Assembly (NCBI GenBank): GCA_965275915.1
Contig: CBDHYI010000003.1
Span: 248,001-312,000 of the forward strand
Direction of reading: 5' to 3'
DNA length: 64,000 bases
Source: JBDWFY01 sp965275915
GTDB lineage: Bacteria; Pseudomonadota; Alphaproteobacteria; Rhizobiales; Stappiaceae
The notes under the pieces were generated by a model. It made no database searches, was not told where the DNA came from, and saw only the letters and a list, made by a program, of their open reading frames with translations. Positions 23,641 to 33,190 of the stretch are shown piece by piece (position 1 is the first letter of the stretch; every line of letters starts with the position of its first letter). The translations under genes and the position numbers were made by a program.

Positions 23641-25284
23641 ATGACGTCAGAATTTCAATTCACTGCCAAGGTCGCGCCCGAAGCGATATCGAAAGTCACC
23701 CGCCTGTTCAATGCATCTCTGGACGACATACTCAACGAGCTGCTGCAAAACGCCCGCCGGGCCGGCGCAACCGAGGTTGCGATCGAGCGTATCGAGGATC
23801 CGGCGTTCGGCGATGCGGTGCGGTTTTCCGACAACGGTCATGGTCTGGGCAGCTACCCGTCCCTCTTCATGTTGGGCAAGAGTACGTGGTGCGAAGGCGT
23901 CGAGGAGTCGGAAGACGCCGCCGGCATGGGTTTTTTCTCGCTGGCCAATCGCGGCGCGCGGATCATTGCACAGTGTTACGGGTATGAAAAATCATGGGTG
24001 CTCGAAGCAAGTGCGGCCGCATTTTCCGGCAAGGCACCGGTCATTGGGTCCGACGGTCCTGATGACCATGAGGGTGTGACGATCGTCTTTCCTGTGATGC
24101 GACATGACAATATTGCGCGCGCTGTCTCAAAGGCGGCCCGGTTCTGCCCACTGACCGTCATATTCGACGGTGAGGCGACCGACTCCGAGGATTTCCTGGA
24201 AGACAATCTCCACACTGAGGAGTGGAATGGAATCCGGATCGGCATCTTCAGTCTGGCCTCGCGCGGCTTTTGCGACCGCGACAATGTCAACTTTCATGGG
24301 GTGACCTTGCTCGCCGATCTCCCGGAGATCTCGCAGCAGTTTCATGACACCTACTACGTTCGCCTCGATGTCACTCATTGTGGTGCCCTCAAGCTCGTCC
24401 TTCCGGCGCGCAAGGAACTTGTGCTTGATGGTTTTTTTGACGAGCTGCGGACGGAAATAAGGGCGGTGCTGTTCCGGTACATCGCATCCCGCAAATCCCA
24501 CAGTCTGTCTTTTGCCGATTGGCAGGCGGCAAAGAAATGCGGTGTCGATCTGCCCCAGGCAGCGATGATGTTGCGTCGATTCACCCCCACATTTGCCGAC
24601 AGCGACCGGAACGGCCTCAGCAAGCCGGAAACCGTTACGCGCGAGGCGATACTGTTCGAGGGCGGCGAGGGCCCAATCGAAGAACAAACGCTGGCCCACG
24701 CGCTCGACCGGTTGGAAGGTGATCTGTGGATGTACGAGCCGGTTGGGTCGTTCAACGGCTATCACTGGTACGACGGGCTGCGTTGCGTCGCTATCAAGGG
24801 GTATCGTGCGCACTTCGGTTCGCTGCAACAGGAAATCGAGGCCGGTGGTGTCTTTGACCTGAAAGGCCGTCCCGACCGCATGCAGGTCATTCTTGAATGC
24901 GGCGGCCCGGGATCGACCCTCGAAACCTGGCCGCTCGAAACGGATTTGATCCTGCTCGGCGAGGAATATGCCTCGCTCGAAGAGGTTGATGTCCGGATCA
25001 CAGCCGGTTCCTCAATCGCATGCTCGGTTCTGATCGATGTTCTGGATGCGGCGCTCTTCTGCCCGTCAGACGATGCCGAAGCCGGTTCTTACGACCAGCA
25101 GCAGCAATGGTTCAGCGATGCGGCGGAAGACCTCGCTATCAAACTTCTCAAGACGGAGCGCGACGCCAATATTAATGCGATCACCAGAACGATCCACCGC
25201 CATCTTGTCTGGCAGTTGCCTGACGACCAAGCGGTCACGATCCATGTTCATGGCCGGGACATCCAGATTGACGGTCTGACCTGA
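23641..25284 (+). CDS. GHKL-type ATPase (Hsp90/MutL-like ATP-binding fold)
   Basis: A 547-residue protein with a Bergerat ATP-binding domain at its N-terminus: the N-box Asn-Glu-Leu-Leu-Gln-Asn-Ala at about residues 32-38, the G1 motif Asp-Asn-Gly-His-Gly-Leu-Gly at about 64-70, and a lid segment with Gly-Met-Gly-Phe-Phe-Ser-Leu at about 98-105. The remaining 400 residues are not recognised. Related stand-alone GHKL ATPases occur on mobile elements and in some phage-defence systems, so it may be an ATP-driven clamp for DNA maintenance or defence. It is alone between a structured leader and a strong terminator. Function is unknown. Confidence 0.75.
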   Translation: MTSEFQFTAKVAPEAISKVTRLFNASLDDILNELLQNARRAGATEVAIERIEDPAFGDAVRFSDNGHGLGSYPSLFMLGKSTWCEGVEESEDAAGMGFFSLANRGARIIAQCYGYEKSWVLEASAAAFSGKAPVIGSDGPDDHEGVTIVFPVMRHDNIARAVSKAARFCPLTVIFDGEATDSEDFLEDNLHTEEWNGIRIGIFSLASRGFCDRDNVNFHGVTLLADLPEISQQFHDTYYVRLDVTHCGALKLVLPARKELVLDGFFDELRTEIRAVLFRYIASRKSHSLSFADWQAAKKCGVDLPQAAMMLRRFTPTFADSDRNGLSKPETVTREAILFEGGEGPIEEQTLAHALDRLEGDLWMYEPVGSFNGYHWYDGLRCVAIKGYRAHFGSLQQEIEAGGVFDLKGRPDRMQVILECGGPGSTLETWPLETDLILLGEEYASLEEVDVRITAGSSIACSVLIDVLDAALFCPSDDAEAGSYDQQQQWFSDAAEDLAIKLLKTERDANINAITRTIHRHLVWQLPDDQAVTIHVHGRDIQIDGLT

Positions 25285-25346
25285 AATCCACGCGTCCGCC
25301 CGCGCGATAGCGCGCGGGTCTCAATCACGTTTTCCCCAACCAGTTG

Positions 25347-25370
25347 CCCGGCCCCTTGGCCGGGTTTTTT
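25347..25370 (+). terminator. strong intrinsic terminator
   Basis: A perfect 7-bp GC-rich stem (CCCGGCC with GGCCGGG) with a CCTT loop and six T residues. It lies 63 bp after the GHKL gene and just upstream of the next gene's AGGAG ribosome site. Confidence 0.85.
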
Positions 25371-25388
25371 CGGCTCAGGAGCTCTTCC

Positions 25389-26337
25389 ATGTTTTCTCCT
25401 TCAAGTCCGGCCCTCCCGGTCGGGCAACCACCACGCCTGCGCACAATTTCACTCGGTGCCGGTGTTCAAAGCACGGCGCTTGCTTTGATGGCCGCCCACG
25501 GCGAGATCGGTCCAATGCCCGATTGTGCGATATTCGCCGATACCGGCTGGGAGCCGCGCGCCGTCTACGAGCATCTCGACTGGCTACGGTCCGGCAACGT
25601 CCTTCCGTTTCCGGTTCATATCGTGTCGGCCGGCAACATCCGTGACGACATCCTGGAGAGTTGCAGGCCGCGAGGGCGGCGGTTCACATCCGCCCCGTTC
25701 TTCAGCCGGGAGGTCTTGCCGGCCGGCTCTGAGCAGCCGGTCTTCGATGAGGATGAATACGGTAATCGCGTTCAGGTCGGCACGCGCATCCTGGCGCGCG
25801 ACGAATATCGCGACGGCATGGGCAAACGTCAGTGTACGTATGACTTTAAGATCGCGCCGATCGCCAAGAAACAGCGCGAACTGCTCGGATACGCACCCCG
25901 GCAACGGATCCCGGCCGGCGCGGTCGAAGTGTGGATCGGCATCTCGCTGGACGAGGCCATCCGCATGAAGCTTGCACGCAATGCGTGGCAAATCAATCGC
26001 TGGCCGCTGATCGAAGAGCGTATCTCAAGGCAAGCCTGTCTCGCCTGGCTCAAGCGTCACGGCTATCCCGAGCCGCCCAAATCCGCCTGTATCGGATGCC
26101 CGTACCACTCGAACGCGGTGTGGCGTGAGATGCGCGACAACGATCCGGAGAGCTGGGACGATGCTGTCTCGGTAGACCATGCCTTGCGGGCCACTGGGCC
26201 CTGTCGGGGTATGCGCGCACTGCAGTTCATGCACCCCCAGCCGCCGGCCCTTGGAAGAGGTCGATCTGGCAAGCGCGGAGGAGCGCGGGCAACTCAACCT
26301 GTTTTTGAACGAGTGCGAAGGCATGTGCGGCGTTTAG
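25389..26337 (+). pseudogene. PAPS-reductase-family protein gene with a frameshift near the 3' end
   Basis: The first 280 or so codons encode a phosphoadenosine-phosphosulfate-reductase-type (HUP/PP-loop) protein: Ser-Leu-Gly-Ala-Gly-Val-Gln-Ser-Thr (SxGxxST-like loop) at about 20-28, ADTGWEP, a CTYDFK motif, and IGCPY with Cys pairs that could bind iron-sulfur. Near 26230-26236 a run of five C residues is followed by nonsense in the original frame. Removing one C restores SRRPLEEVDLASAEERGQ and a normal end, GMCGV, with a stop at 26337. The same C-terminal motif is usual for the family. The single base could be a sequencing error or real. Related plasmid and phage proteins are of unknown function. 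Confidence 0.8.
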
Positions 26338-26399
26338 GCATCTCGCTTTGCGGTCTCCACCAGATACGCGTGCCGGGATCAATCCTCCTTTTGAGCGGC

Positions 26400-26493
26400 C
26401 GCAAGAGGGAGAGAAGGGGACGGGAAGGGCAAGCCTTCCCGGGACCAGAGAGAGTTTCCGGGCGGGCGTCATGCCAACACTCGGAGATTTTTC
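26400..26493 (+). promoter_or_regulatory. structured leader of the methyltransferase/helicase gene
   Basis: A hairpin (CGGGAAGG with CCTTCCCG) is followed by CCAGAGAGAGT, TTCCGGG, GGGCGTC and CGGAGATTT before the ATG at 26494. It is similar in order and words to the leader before 23641 and, in part, to that before parB. Confidence 0.5.
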
Positions 26494-29400
26494 ATGAACA
26501 TTGCCGTTTCCCCTGCGCAGTCCCCGTGCTTCGCCAAATCCATTGTCGCGGCCGGCCGCCAGCTGTTGCCGTCCCTTGAATCCGGCCGGCCCGTCGATGC
26601 CCCCGCGCTACGCGCCGCCATGGAGGAGGCCTTTGGTGCCTCCGATGCCGAAGGCGCCTGGTCCTGGAAGGACGCCTATGAGGCGACCGAATGTGCGCAG
26701 GTCCTGTTCCTGCTCAAATACGGCGCTGTAATGCAGCGCCAGTCGGCAGATTCCGCTGCGTTCCTGTCCATGTTGGAACGTCTGTCGGGGTTGGTTCCCT
26801 CGCATACCCGCCGCTCCGAAGAATCGCAGGACCTGCAGCAATTCTCGACGCCGTTGCCACTGGCGTTTGTCGCGGCGCAGGCGGCTTCCATCCGTCCCTC
26901 CGACCTTGTCCTGGAGCCGTCGGCAGGAACTGGCCTGCTGGCGTCTTTTGCCCGGATCGCCGGCGCTGACCTTGCGCTCAATGAATATGCCGGAACGCGT
27001 GCCGAGATCCTCGCCGAGTTGTTTCAATGCGGCTCCGTGACACGCCACGACGCCGCCAGCATCGATGACCGGCTGGATCGTTCGATCGAACCCACGCTTG
27101 TCCTGATCAACCCTCCGTTCTCCGCTGCACCGAATGTCTCCGGACGGTTCAAGAGCGCGACGGCGCAGCACGTGCGGTCAGCGTTGGCGCGTCTGCCGGA
27201 CAATGGCCGCATGGTGCTGATCTCCGGATCGGGATTTTCCCCCGATGCACCTGGATGGCGCGGGTTTTTCGAGGACCTGCAGGAACGGGCCCGCATCGTC
27301 TTCTCGGCCGCGATCGACGGCAAGGTCTATGCCCGGCATGGCACCACGACCGAAACCCGGCTGACCGTCATCGACAGAACACCGGCCGGCGATACCAACC
27401 CGTTGTCGGGTCTTCATGAGAAGGTGGATACGACAAGGGCGCTCCTGGATCTCATCGTCAATCACGTTCCGCCTCGAGCAGCTGTGACGGTAGCACCGGC
27501 GGCGAAGCCGACAAAAATTGCCGCCATTCGGGACAAGGCGTTGGTCCGCGCCCGCGCGGCCGCGGCAGAGCGAGACCGTCATCCCTTCGACCGGATCGAA
27601 CCGGTTGACGTGACCTATGTCGCGCGGGACTGGAGCGAAAGCACCAAAGCGCTGTCGGCCTCGCTTTATGAGCCCTACCAGGTTCAGTCGATCGAAATCG
27701 TCGGCGCCGGCGCCCATCCGACCACATTGGTGCAGTCGGCCGCGATGGCCTCGGTCGCGCCGCCATTGCCAACCTACAGGCCAAAGCTTGCACCCGCTCT
27801 GATCGCGGACGGGGTGTTGTCTGAAGCGCAGTTGGAAACGATTATCTATGCCGGCGAGGCCCATTCGGGACATCTGCAGGGACGTTTTACGGCCGATGAA
27901 ACATTCGACCGGCTTGATGTTGCCGCGGAGGATGCCGAGGGGGCATTCCGCCTGCGGCGCGGTTTCATGCTCGGTGACGGGACCGGCTGCGGCAAGGGCC
28001 GACAGGTCGCCGGCGTCATCATGGACAACTGGTTCGCCGGCCGCCGGCGGGCGGTCTGGCTGTCGAAATCGGACAAACTGATTGAGGACGCCACACGGGA
28101 CTGGACGGCGCTGGGAGGCGAGGCCTCTGACATCGTTCCCCTGTCGCGGTTCAAGCAGGGTTCCGACATTCGGCTCGACAGCGGCATCCTGTTCGTCACC
28201 TACGCGACCCTGCGATCGGCCGAGCGGCAAGGCAAGGCCAGCCGTCTTCAGCAGGTGATTGACTGGTTGGGTGATGGTTTTGACGGCGTGATCGCGTTTG
28301 ACGAATCCCACGCCATGGCGAATGCTGCGGGCTCCAAGGGCGAACGGGGCGATACCAAGCCTTCGCAGCAAGGACTCGCAGGCCTGCGGCTGCAGCACGC
28401 CGTGCCCGATGCCCGCGTCCTGTACGTCTCGGCCACCGGTGCAACAGTCGTCGCCAATCTCGCCTATGCGGTCCGGCTTGGTCTGTGGCAGACCGGCGAT
28501 TTTCCTTTCAAAACGCGAACCGACTTCGTTTCGTCGATGGAGGAGGGCGGCATCGGCGCCATGGAGGTCATCTCCCGCGATCTGAAAGCCCTCGGCCTAT
28601 ACATCGCCCGCTCCCTGTCGTTCGTCGGGGTCGAATACGACATGCTGGTTCACGAACTGACCGCCGGTCAGCGCGACATCTACGACGCCTATGCGAACGC
28701 TTATCAGATCATCCACAAGAACCTGGAAAAGGCCCTGGAGGCCTCGGGCATCACCTCGGACGATCAGACCTTGAACGCCCAGGCCAAGAGCGCTGCGCGC
28801 AGCGCGTTCGAAAGCAGCAAACAGCGCTTCTTCGGTCACTTGCTGACGTCAATGAAATGTCCGTCACTGATCAAGTCCATCGAAGCCGATCTTCAGGCCG
28901 GGCATGCGGCCGTCATACAGATCGTCTCGACTTCGGAAGCTCTGCTCGAGCGGCGGCTCACCGAAATCCCGCCGTCCGAATGGCACGATCTGCAGGTCGA
29001 CGTCACGCCTCGAGAATATGTACTCGACTATTTGATGCACTCTTTCCCCACGCAGCTGTTCGAACCCTACACCGACGAGAATGGCAACCTTCAATCCCGC
29101 CCGGCCCGGGACGACGATGGCAACGCCGTTGAATGCCGGCAAGCGGCCACGGCGCGTGACAGCTTGATTGAACATCTGTGCGCATTGCCGGCGGTTCAGG
29201 GCGCCCTTGATCAGATCATCTGGCGCTTCGGGAAAGATCAGGTCGCCGAAGTGACCGGGCGATCGCGGCGGATCGTGCGCACCGGGGACGACCGGCTGAA
29301 GGTCGAGAACCGGCCGGGATCGTCTAACCTCGCTGAGGCCGCGGCCTTCATGGACAATCAGAAGCGCGTGCTCGTGTTTTCGGACGCCGGCGGGACGGGC

Positions 29401-30807
29401 CGCTCGTACCATGCGGACCTCAATGCGGCGAACGACCGGTTGCGGGTTCATTACCTATTGGAGCCCGGCTGGCGCGCGGACAATGCCATCCAGGGTCTGG
29501 GCCGGACGCATCGGACCAACCAGAAACAACCGCCGCTGTTCCGGCCGGTCGCAACGGATGTCAAAGGCGAAAAGCGGTTCCTGAGCACAATCGCGCGGCG
29601 CCTGGACACGCTCGGGGCGATTACAAAGGGCCAACGCCAGACCGGCGGGCAGGGTATGTTCCGGTCCGAGGACAATCTGGAAAGCGTCTATGGCCGTGCG
29701 GCGCTCCGGAAATTCTTTCTCGATGTTGTCGCCGGCCGGGCCAAATGCTGTTCGTTAAGCCAGTTCGTCGATCTGACCGGCCTGTCCTTGCTTGATTCAG
29801 ATGGAACATTGCGCGAGCAGTTGCCGCCGATCTCGCAGTTCCTGAACCGGGTCCTGGCCCTGACGATCGATATGCAGAACAGCATTTTCGATTGCTTCAC
29901 CGAAATCCTCGATGGTCTTGTCGAGGACGCGATGGCCGCCGGCACCTACGATGTCGGTCTTGAGACGCTGCGGGCAGAGCGGTTCGAAATCAGTGACCGC
30001 AAGGTGATCTACGAGCATCCGGCGACCGGTGCCGAGACCGTCGCCCTGACGATCGAACGCACGGACCGCAACCGGCCGCTCGACCTGGACGGTGTCCGCG
30101 ACCTCGTCGCCGGCTATCCGGACGCCCGTTTTATGATCAACCGGAAATCCCGCCGCGCGGCGGTCTGTATTCCGACGACAAGCCTGACCGAAGACGACGG
30201 GACCACACATCGCCGCTTTCGTCTTCGGCGGCCCATGGCGACGGAGAAACTGCTCGAGGTCCAGCTCGAGGCCTCGAGTTGGGACATGGTCGACGATGCC
30301 GCGTTCGAAGTCGCATGGGAGACGGAGCTTATGTCGATCCCCGAGTTCACCACCTCAACATTCACCATCATCTCGGGCCTTCTGCTGCCGACCTGGTCGC
30401 ATCTGCCTTCGGACAACATGCGGGTTTATCGGCTGCAGACGGATGAGGGCGAGCGCGTGATCGGCAGGCTGGTCACGCAGGAGCAATTGATGCGGCTTTG
30501 CGGCGATCTCGGCGTCGACAGCGGCATCGAAATGTCCGCGGCCGATGTCAGTCAGGCGGTCATGCTCAGGGGCACCAGGCTTCATCTCGCCGGCGGCCTT
30601 TCTTTGTGCCGCTCACGGGTTATGGGGACCAATCGCCTGGAGCTGACCGGGTTCGGGCCGTCCAGCCTGCCGGCGCTGAAGGCGATCGGCTGCTTTACCG
30701 AGATCATTTCGTGGAAGACCCGTGCGTTCGTGCCGACCGACAATGACGAGGTTCTGCAAAAGCTCCTGCAGGACCACCGCGTCGTGACAACGCGGGAGGC
30801 AGCATGA
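26494..30807 (+). CDS. N6-methyltransferase-like domain fused to strawberry-notch helicase
   Basis: A 1437-residue giant. Residues about 110-320 look like a class I methyltransferase with EPSAGTG (SAM-binding loop, about 140) and NPPF (catalytic, about 205), as in N6-adenine enzymes. Residues about 440-1100 are a superfamily-2 helicase of the strawberry-notch type. It has Walker A (GDGTGCGKG, about 493), Asp-Glu-Ser-His box (about 602) and a motif-VI-like QGLGRTHR (about 999), followed by the family's NQKQPPLF and GQRQTGGQGMF segments. The tail has further beta-rich sequence. Such fusions are common on alphaproteobacterial ICEs and phages. Their role in replication, remodelling or protection from restriction is unresolved. 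Its stop overlaps the primase start (ATGATG). Confidence 0.88.
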   Translation: MNIAVSPAQSPCFAKSIVAAGRQLLPSLESGRPVDAPALRAAMEEAFGASDAEGAWSWKDAYEATECAQVLFLLKYGAVMQRQSADSAAFLSMLERLSGLVPSHTRRSEESQDLQQFSTPLPLAFVAAQAASIRPSDLVLEPSAGTGLLASFARIAGADLALNEYAGTRAEILAELFQCGSVTRHDAASIDDRLDRSIEPTLVLINPPFSAAPNVSGRFKSATAQHVRSALARLPDNGRMVLISGSGFSPDAPGWRGFFEDLQERARIVFSAAIDGKVYARHGTTTETRLTVIDRTPAGDTNPLSGLHEKVDTTRALLDLIVNHVPPRAAVTVAPAAKPTKIAAIRDKALVRARAAAAERDRHPFDRIEPVDVTYVARDWSESTKALSASLYEPYQVQSIEIVGAGAHPTTLVQSAAMASVAPPLPTYRPKLAPALIADGVLSEAQLETIIYAGEAHSGHLQGRFTADETFDRLDVAAEDAEGAFRLRRGFMLGDGTGCGKGRQVAGVIMDNWFAGRRRAVWLSKSDKLIEDATRDWTALGGEASDIVPLSRFKQGSDIRLDSGILFVTYATLRSAERQGKASRLQQVIDWLGDGFDGVIAFDESHAMANAAGSKGERGDTKPSQQGLAGLRLQHAVPDARVLYVSATGATVVANLAYAVRLGLWQTGDFPFKTRTDFVSSMEEGGIGAMEVISRDLKALGLYIARSLSFVGVEYDMLVHELTAGQRDIYDAYANAYQIIHKNLEKALEASGITSDDQTLNAQAKSAARSAFESSKQRFFGHLLTSMKCPSLIKSIEADLQAGHAAVIQIVSTSEALLERRLTEIPPSEWHDLQVDVTPREYVLDYLMHSFPTQLFEPYTDENGNLQSRPARDDDGNAVECRQAATARDSLIEHLCALPAVQGALDQIIWRFGKDQVAEVTGRSRRIVRTGDDRLKVENRPGSSNLAEAAAFMDNQKRVLVFSDAGGTGRSYHADLNAANDRLRVHYLLEPGWRADNAIQGLGRTHRTNQKQPPLFRPVATDVKGEKRFLSTIARRLDTLGAITKGQRQTGGQGMFRSEDNLESVYGRAALRKFFLDVVAGRAKCCSLSQFVDLTGLSLLDSDGTLREQLPPISQFLNRVLALTIDMQNSIFDCFTEILDGLVEDAMAAGTYDVGLETLRAERFEISDRKVIYEHPATGAETVALTIERTDRNRPLDLDGVRDLVAGYPDARFMINRKSRRAAVCIPTTSLTEDDGTTHRRFRLRRPMATEKLLEVQLEASSWDMVDDAAFEVAWETELMSIPEFTTSTFTIISGLLLPTWSHLPSDNMRVYRLQTDEGERVIGRLVTQEQLMRLCGDLGVDSGIEMSAADVSQAVMLRGTRLHLAGGLSLCRSRVMGTNRLELTGFGPSSLPALKAIGCFTEIISWKTRAFVPTDNDEVLQKLLQDHRVVTTREAA

Positions 30808-31838
30808 TGTCCGGCGCACGCGAGATTGTCGAGCAATTGGCCGCCCGGACGGAGGCCTTTTGCCGGGCCTGGTTCCCGAACGGGCGCCGGGTCGGGAATT
30901 ATTGGAAGATGGGTGACACCACCGGCGCCGCCGGCCGCAGCCTCGCCATTCGCCTCACACCGGCTGGTGGCAGGGCCGCAGGGCGTTGGTCTGATTATGC
31001 GACCGATGAATTCGGCGACCTGATCGATCTCATCGAGGTGCACAAGAACTGCAGCAAGCGCGAGGCCTTCAACGAAGCCCGGCGTTTCCTGGGCCGGCCG
31101 GATCCGGAACCGGATCGCCAAGCGATGGTCGATGGGTTGGTTTCCGGTCGATGCAGCGACAAGGTTGAGGCCGGGCGGCGGCTTTTCTCCATCGGCCGGT
31201 CTGTTATTCGAACACCGGCTGAGCGGTATCTGCGCGGCCGAAACATCAACCGGTTCGGACCGGCGCTCGCGTACCATGATCGAGTCTTCTTTCGAGATGT
31301 CGACAACCGATCCCGGCAGCTTCCGGCGCTGCTGGCAGCAATCACCAGCAATGATGGTGCGATCACCGGATGCGCCCGGACGTTTCTCGATGTCCGGACC
31401 GATGGGCTCGCATCGATCGAGGAGCCCAAGCGCGTTTTGGGGCGGCTTTATGGCAACGCCATTCGCTTTGCCGGCAGCCCGGGCCGCGAGGACCTGGTCG
31501 CCGGCGAAGGCCTTGAGACTGTCCTATCCGTCGGATCGGCTTTTCCGTTGCTCAGCCTGGCCGCCTGTCTGACGGCGAACCATCTGGGCCTGTTTGATCC
31601 GCCGCCGCATATCAGACGCTTATGGATTGCGCGGGACAATGGCACGGCCGGCGAGAACGCCACAGCAAGGCTCCGGGCGCGAGCCGAACCGATGGGAATG
31701 ACCGTCTACGACCTGGTGCCGGAGCGCGATGACTTCAACAGTGACCTGCAGGAAGATGGGCTGACGGCATTGCGGGTCCGGTTGACGTCGGCCATGCGCG
31801 ATTGCGGCATCGATCCGCCGGAGGTTCTTCAGAGGTGA
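30804..31838 (+). CDS. toprim-domain DNA primase-like protein
   Basis: A 344-residue protein with an N-terminal zinc-free primase-like region and a toprim catalytic domain in the C-terminal half. Toprim evidence includes the strand VAGEGLETVLSV (Glu metal ligand) and LWIARDNGTAGENATARL, where Asp-Asn-Gly replaces the usual Asp-x-Asp. The N-terminal part resembles the DUF7146 region found in mobile-element primases. It probably starts replication of the element or primes the transferred strand after conjugation. It is translationally coupled to the helicase fusion (start overlaps its stop), which suggests both work in the same replication process. Confidence 0.82.
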   Translation: MMSGAREIVEQLAARTEAFCRAWFPNGRRVGNYWKMGDTTGAAGRSLAIRLTPAGGRAAGRWSDYATDEFGDLIDLIEVHKNCSKREAFNEARRFLGRPDPEPDRQAMVDGLVSGRCSDKVEAGRRLFSIGRSVIRTPAERYLRGRNINRFGPALAYHDRVFFRDVDNRSRQLPALLAAITSNDGAITGCARTFLDVRTDGLASIEEPKRVLGRLYGNAIRFAGSPGREDLVAGEGLETVLSVGSAFPLLSLAACLTANHLGLFDPPPHIRRLWIARDNGTAGENATARLRARAEPMGMTVYDLVPERDDFNSDLQEDGLTALRVRLTSAMRDCGIDPPEVLQR

Positions 31839-32113
31839 CGGTTCGGGGGCGGCCGTGCCGTCCCCTTGTCCGGCCTGTCCGAATTGGCTGTCTTTGCGAT
31901 TTACCAGCCCGGGTCGGACGCAGAGGCGTCCTCGCCCGGACCGCGACAATTGCGGCCGGGAAATTTCCCCGGCCCCAAGGGGCCTCCTCGCGGACCAAAT
32001 TTCCCGTCCTTCATTGTTCTCCGCTTCGCTTTGACCCTTCGGGCGCAATCCGGCCGCCGGGCTGATCCATCGCGCCATCCAAAACGGACAGGCCAGATGA
32101 AAGGAACAGTCTC
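31839..32113 (+). promoter_or_regulatory. leader of the DUF2493 gene with nested inverted repeats
   Basis: A 275-bp gap. Its centre holds a nested structure: GGGAAATTT at about 31958 pairs with AAATTTCCC at about 31997, enclosing GGCCCC-AA-GGGGCC at 31971-31984. This could be a structured leader, terminator or protein-binding site. A good ribosome site (AAAGGAAC) lies before 32114. Confidence 0.4.
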
Positions 32114-33028
32114 ATGGCAACCGAAAACTTCGAACACCTATCCAGCCCCACCGCGGCCATCCTAGAACGCTTAGCCGCCATGAATGGCTTCGAACTCCCC
32201 GCCGATGAGCCCGATCCTCGCCCCTTGCCCGAAACCGGTTCTGTCGAAGCCGCGATGGGCGCCATGGTCGAAGCATCGATGACATTGCTGGCCGACACGG
32301 CCCTCGAGGATGAGCTGGACGAAGTGCTCTGGTCAATCGTGAACATCTTCCATCGCAGGGTGACCCACATCGACAAGCTCCTTGGCGACAATGAGAGCGA
32401 ACAACGCGAGCTGCAGCGCGCGCAGGACGGATCGGAGGTCAAGAGCGTCGAACTCGAGCGCCTCTTTCAGAGGGGCCAGAACCTGACCGAGAAACGCGAT
32501 GCGTTCGAGGACATCCGGGACTGTGCCGGCGAGCACTACCGCGCGCAGATCGGTTCAGCCTGGCTTCCGCGTACGGGCTCGAAGGTGTCCCACAAAGCCC
32601 TGACCGCCGCGGTCATCGACAGCCGGGACTTCCTCTCGGCCAAGCGTCGCCGCGAAAACGAGGTTCATTGCCCGGATGGCACACGGATAGCCTTCGCCGG
32701 CGGACCGGAGGTGCAGGACCACAATGCCATTTGGGCGGTGCTGGATCAGACCCGGGAAAAGTACCCCGATATGATCCTTCTTCATGGGGCTAACCCTACC
32801 GGAGCCGAATTGATTGCCACGAAATGGGCGGAAAACCGCGACGTCACCCAGGTCCCGTTCAAGCCCGACTGGAAGACGCACAGGAAAGCCGCGCCGTTCA
32901 AGCGCAACGACCTGCTGCTCGACACGATGCCCAAGGGCCTGATTGCATGTCCTGGAAATGGTATCACTGAAAATCTGGTCGACAAGGCCAAGAAATTGGG
33001 TATTCCAATCAAAAGGATCGGGGCCTGA
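32114..33028 (+). CDS. DUF2493-family (SLOG/YspA-like) protein
   Basis: A 304-residue protein. The N-terminal 170 residues are helical and acidic; the C-terminal 130 carry the SLOG-type nucleotide-binding fold of DUF2493: RIAFAGGPEVQDH (start of Rossmann strand), ILLHGANPTGAE (the His-Gly-Gly-like loop is Gly-Ala-Asn-Pro), and ACPGNGITENLVDKA with the family's Pro-Gly-x-Gly-x-T motif. Members are found on most alphaproteobacterial conjugative elements; their ligand is unknown. A deleted second copy of its C-terminal part lies at 47030-47195. No operon partner. Confidence 0.88.
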   Translation: MATENFEHLSSPTAAILERLAAMNGFELPADEPDPRPLPETGSVEAAMGAMVEASMTLLADTALEDELDEVLWSIVNIFHRRVTHIDKLLGDNESEQRELQRAQDGSEVKSVELERLFQRGQNLTEKRDAFEDIRDCAGEHYRAQIGSAWLPRTGSKVSHKALTAAVIDSRDFLSAKRRRENEVHCPDGTRIAFAGGPEVQDHNAIWAVLDQTREKYPDMILLHGANPTGAELIATKWAENRDVTQVPFKPDWKTHRKAAPFKRNDLLLDTMPKGLIACPGNGITENLVDKAKKLGIPIKRIGA

Positions 33029-33190
33029 GGCCCCGAAACGCAACGACCGGATGTAGTTCAATGGCAATCTATTGTCGAATACCACCCGACCCGCGGCTCA
33101 TTGTGGAATCCGATTGAAATGCTGAATTTGCGGATCCTGGTCAAATTGACTTCTTCTTGGTCCCGACCGATTCAGTGTCGGGTTATCGGG

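Noticed and set aside
27178..28398. 406-codon frame antisense to the methyltransferase/helicase gene
   Set aside because: High-GC shadow frame opposite a well-supported gene.
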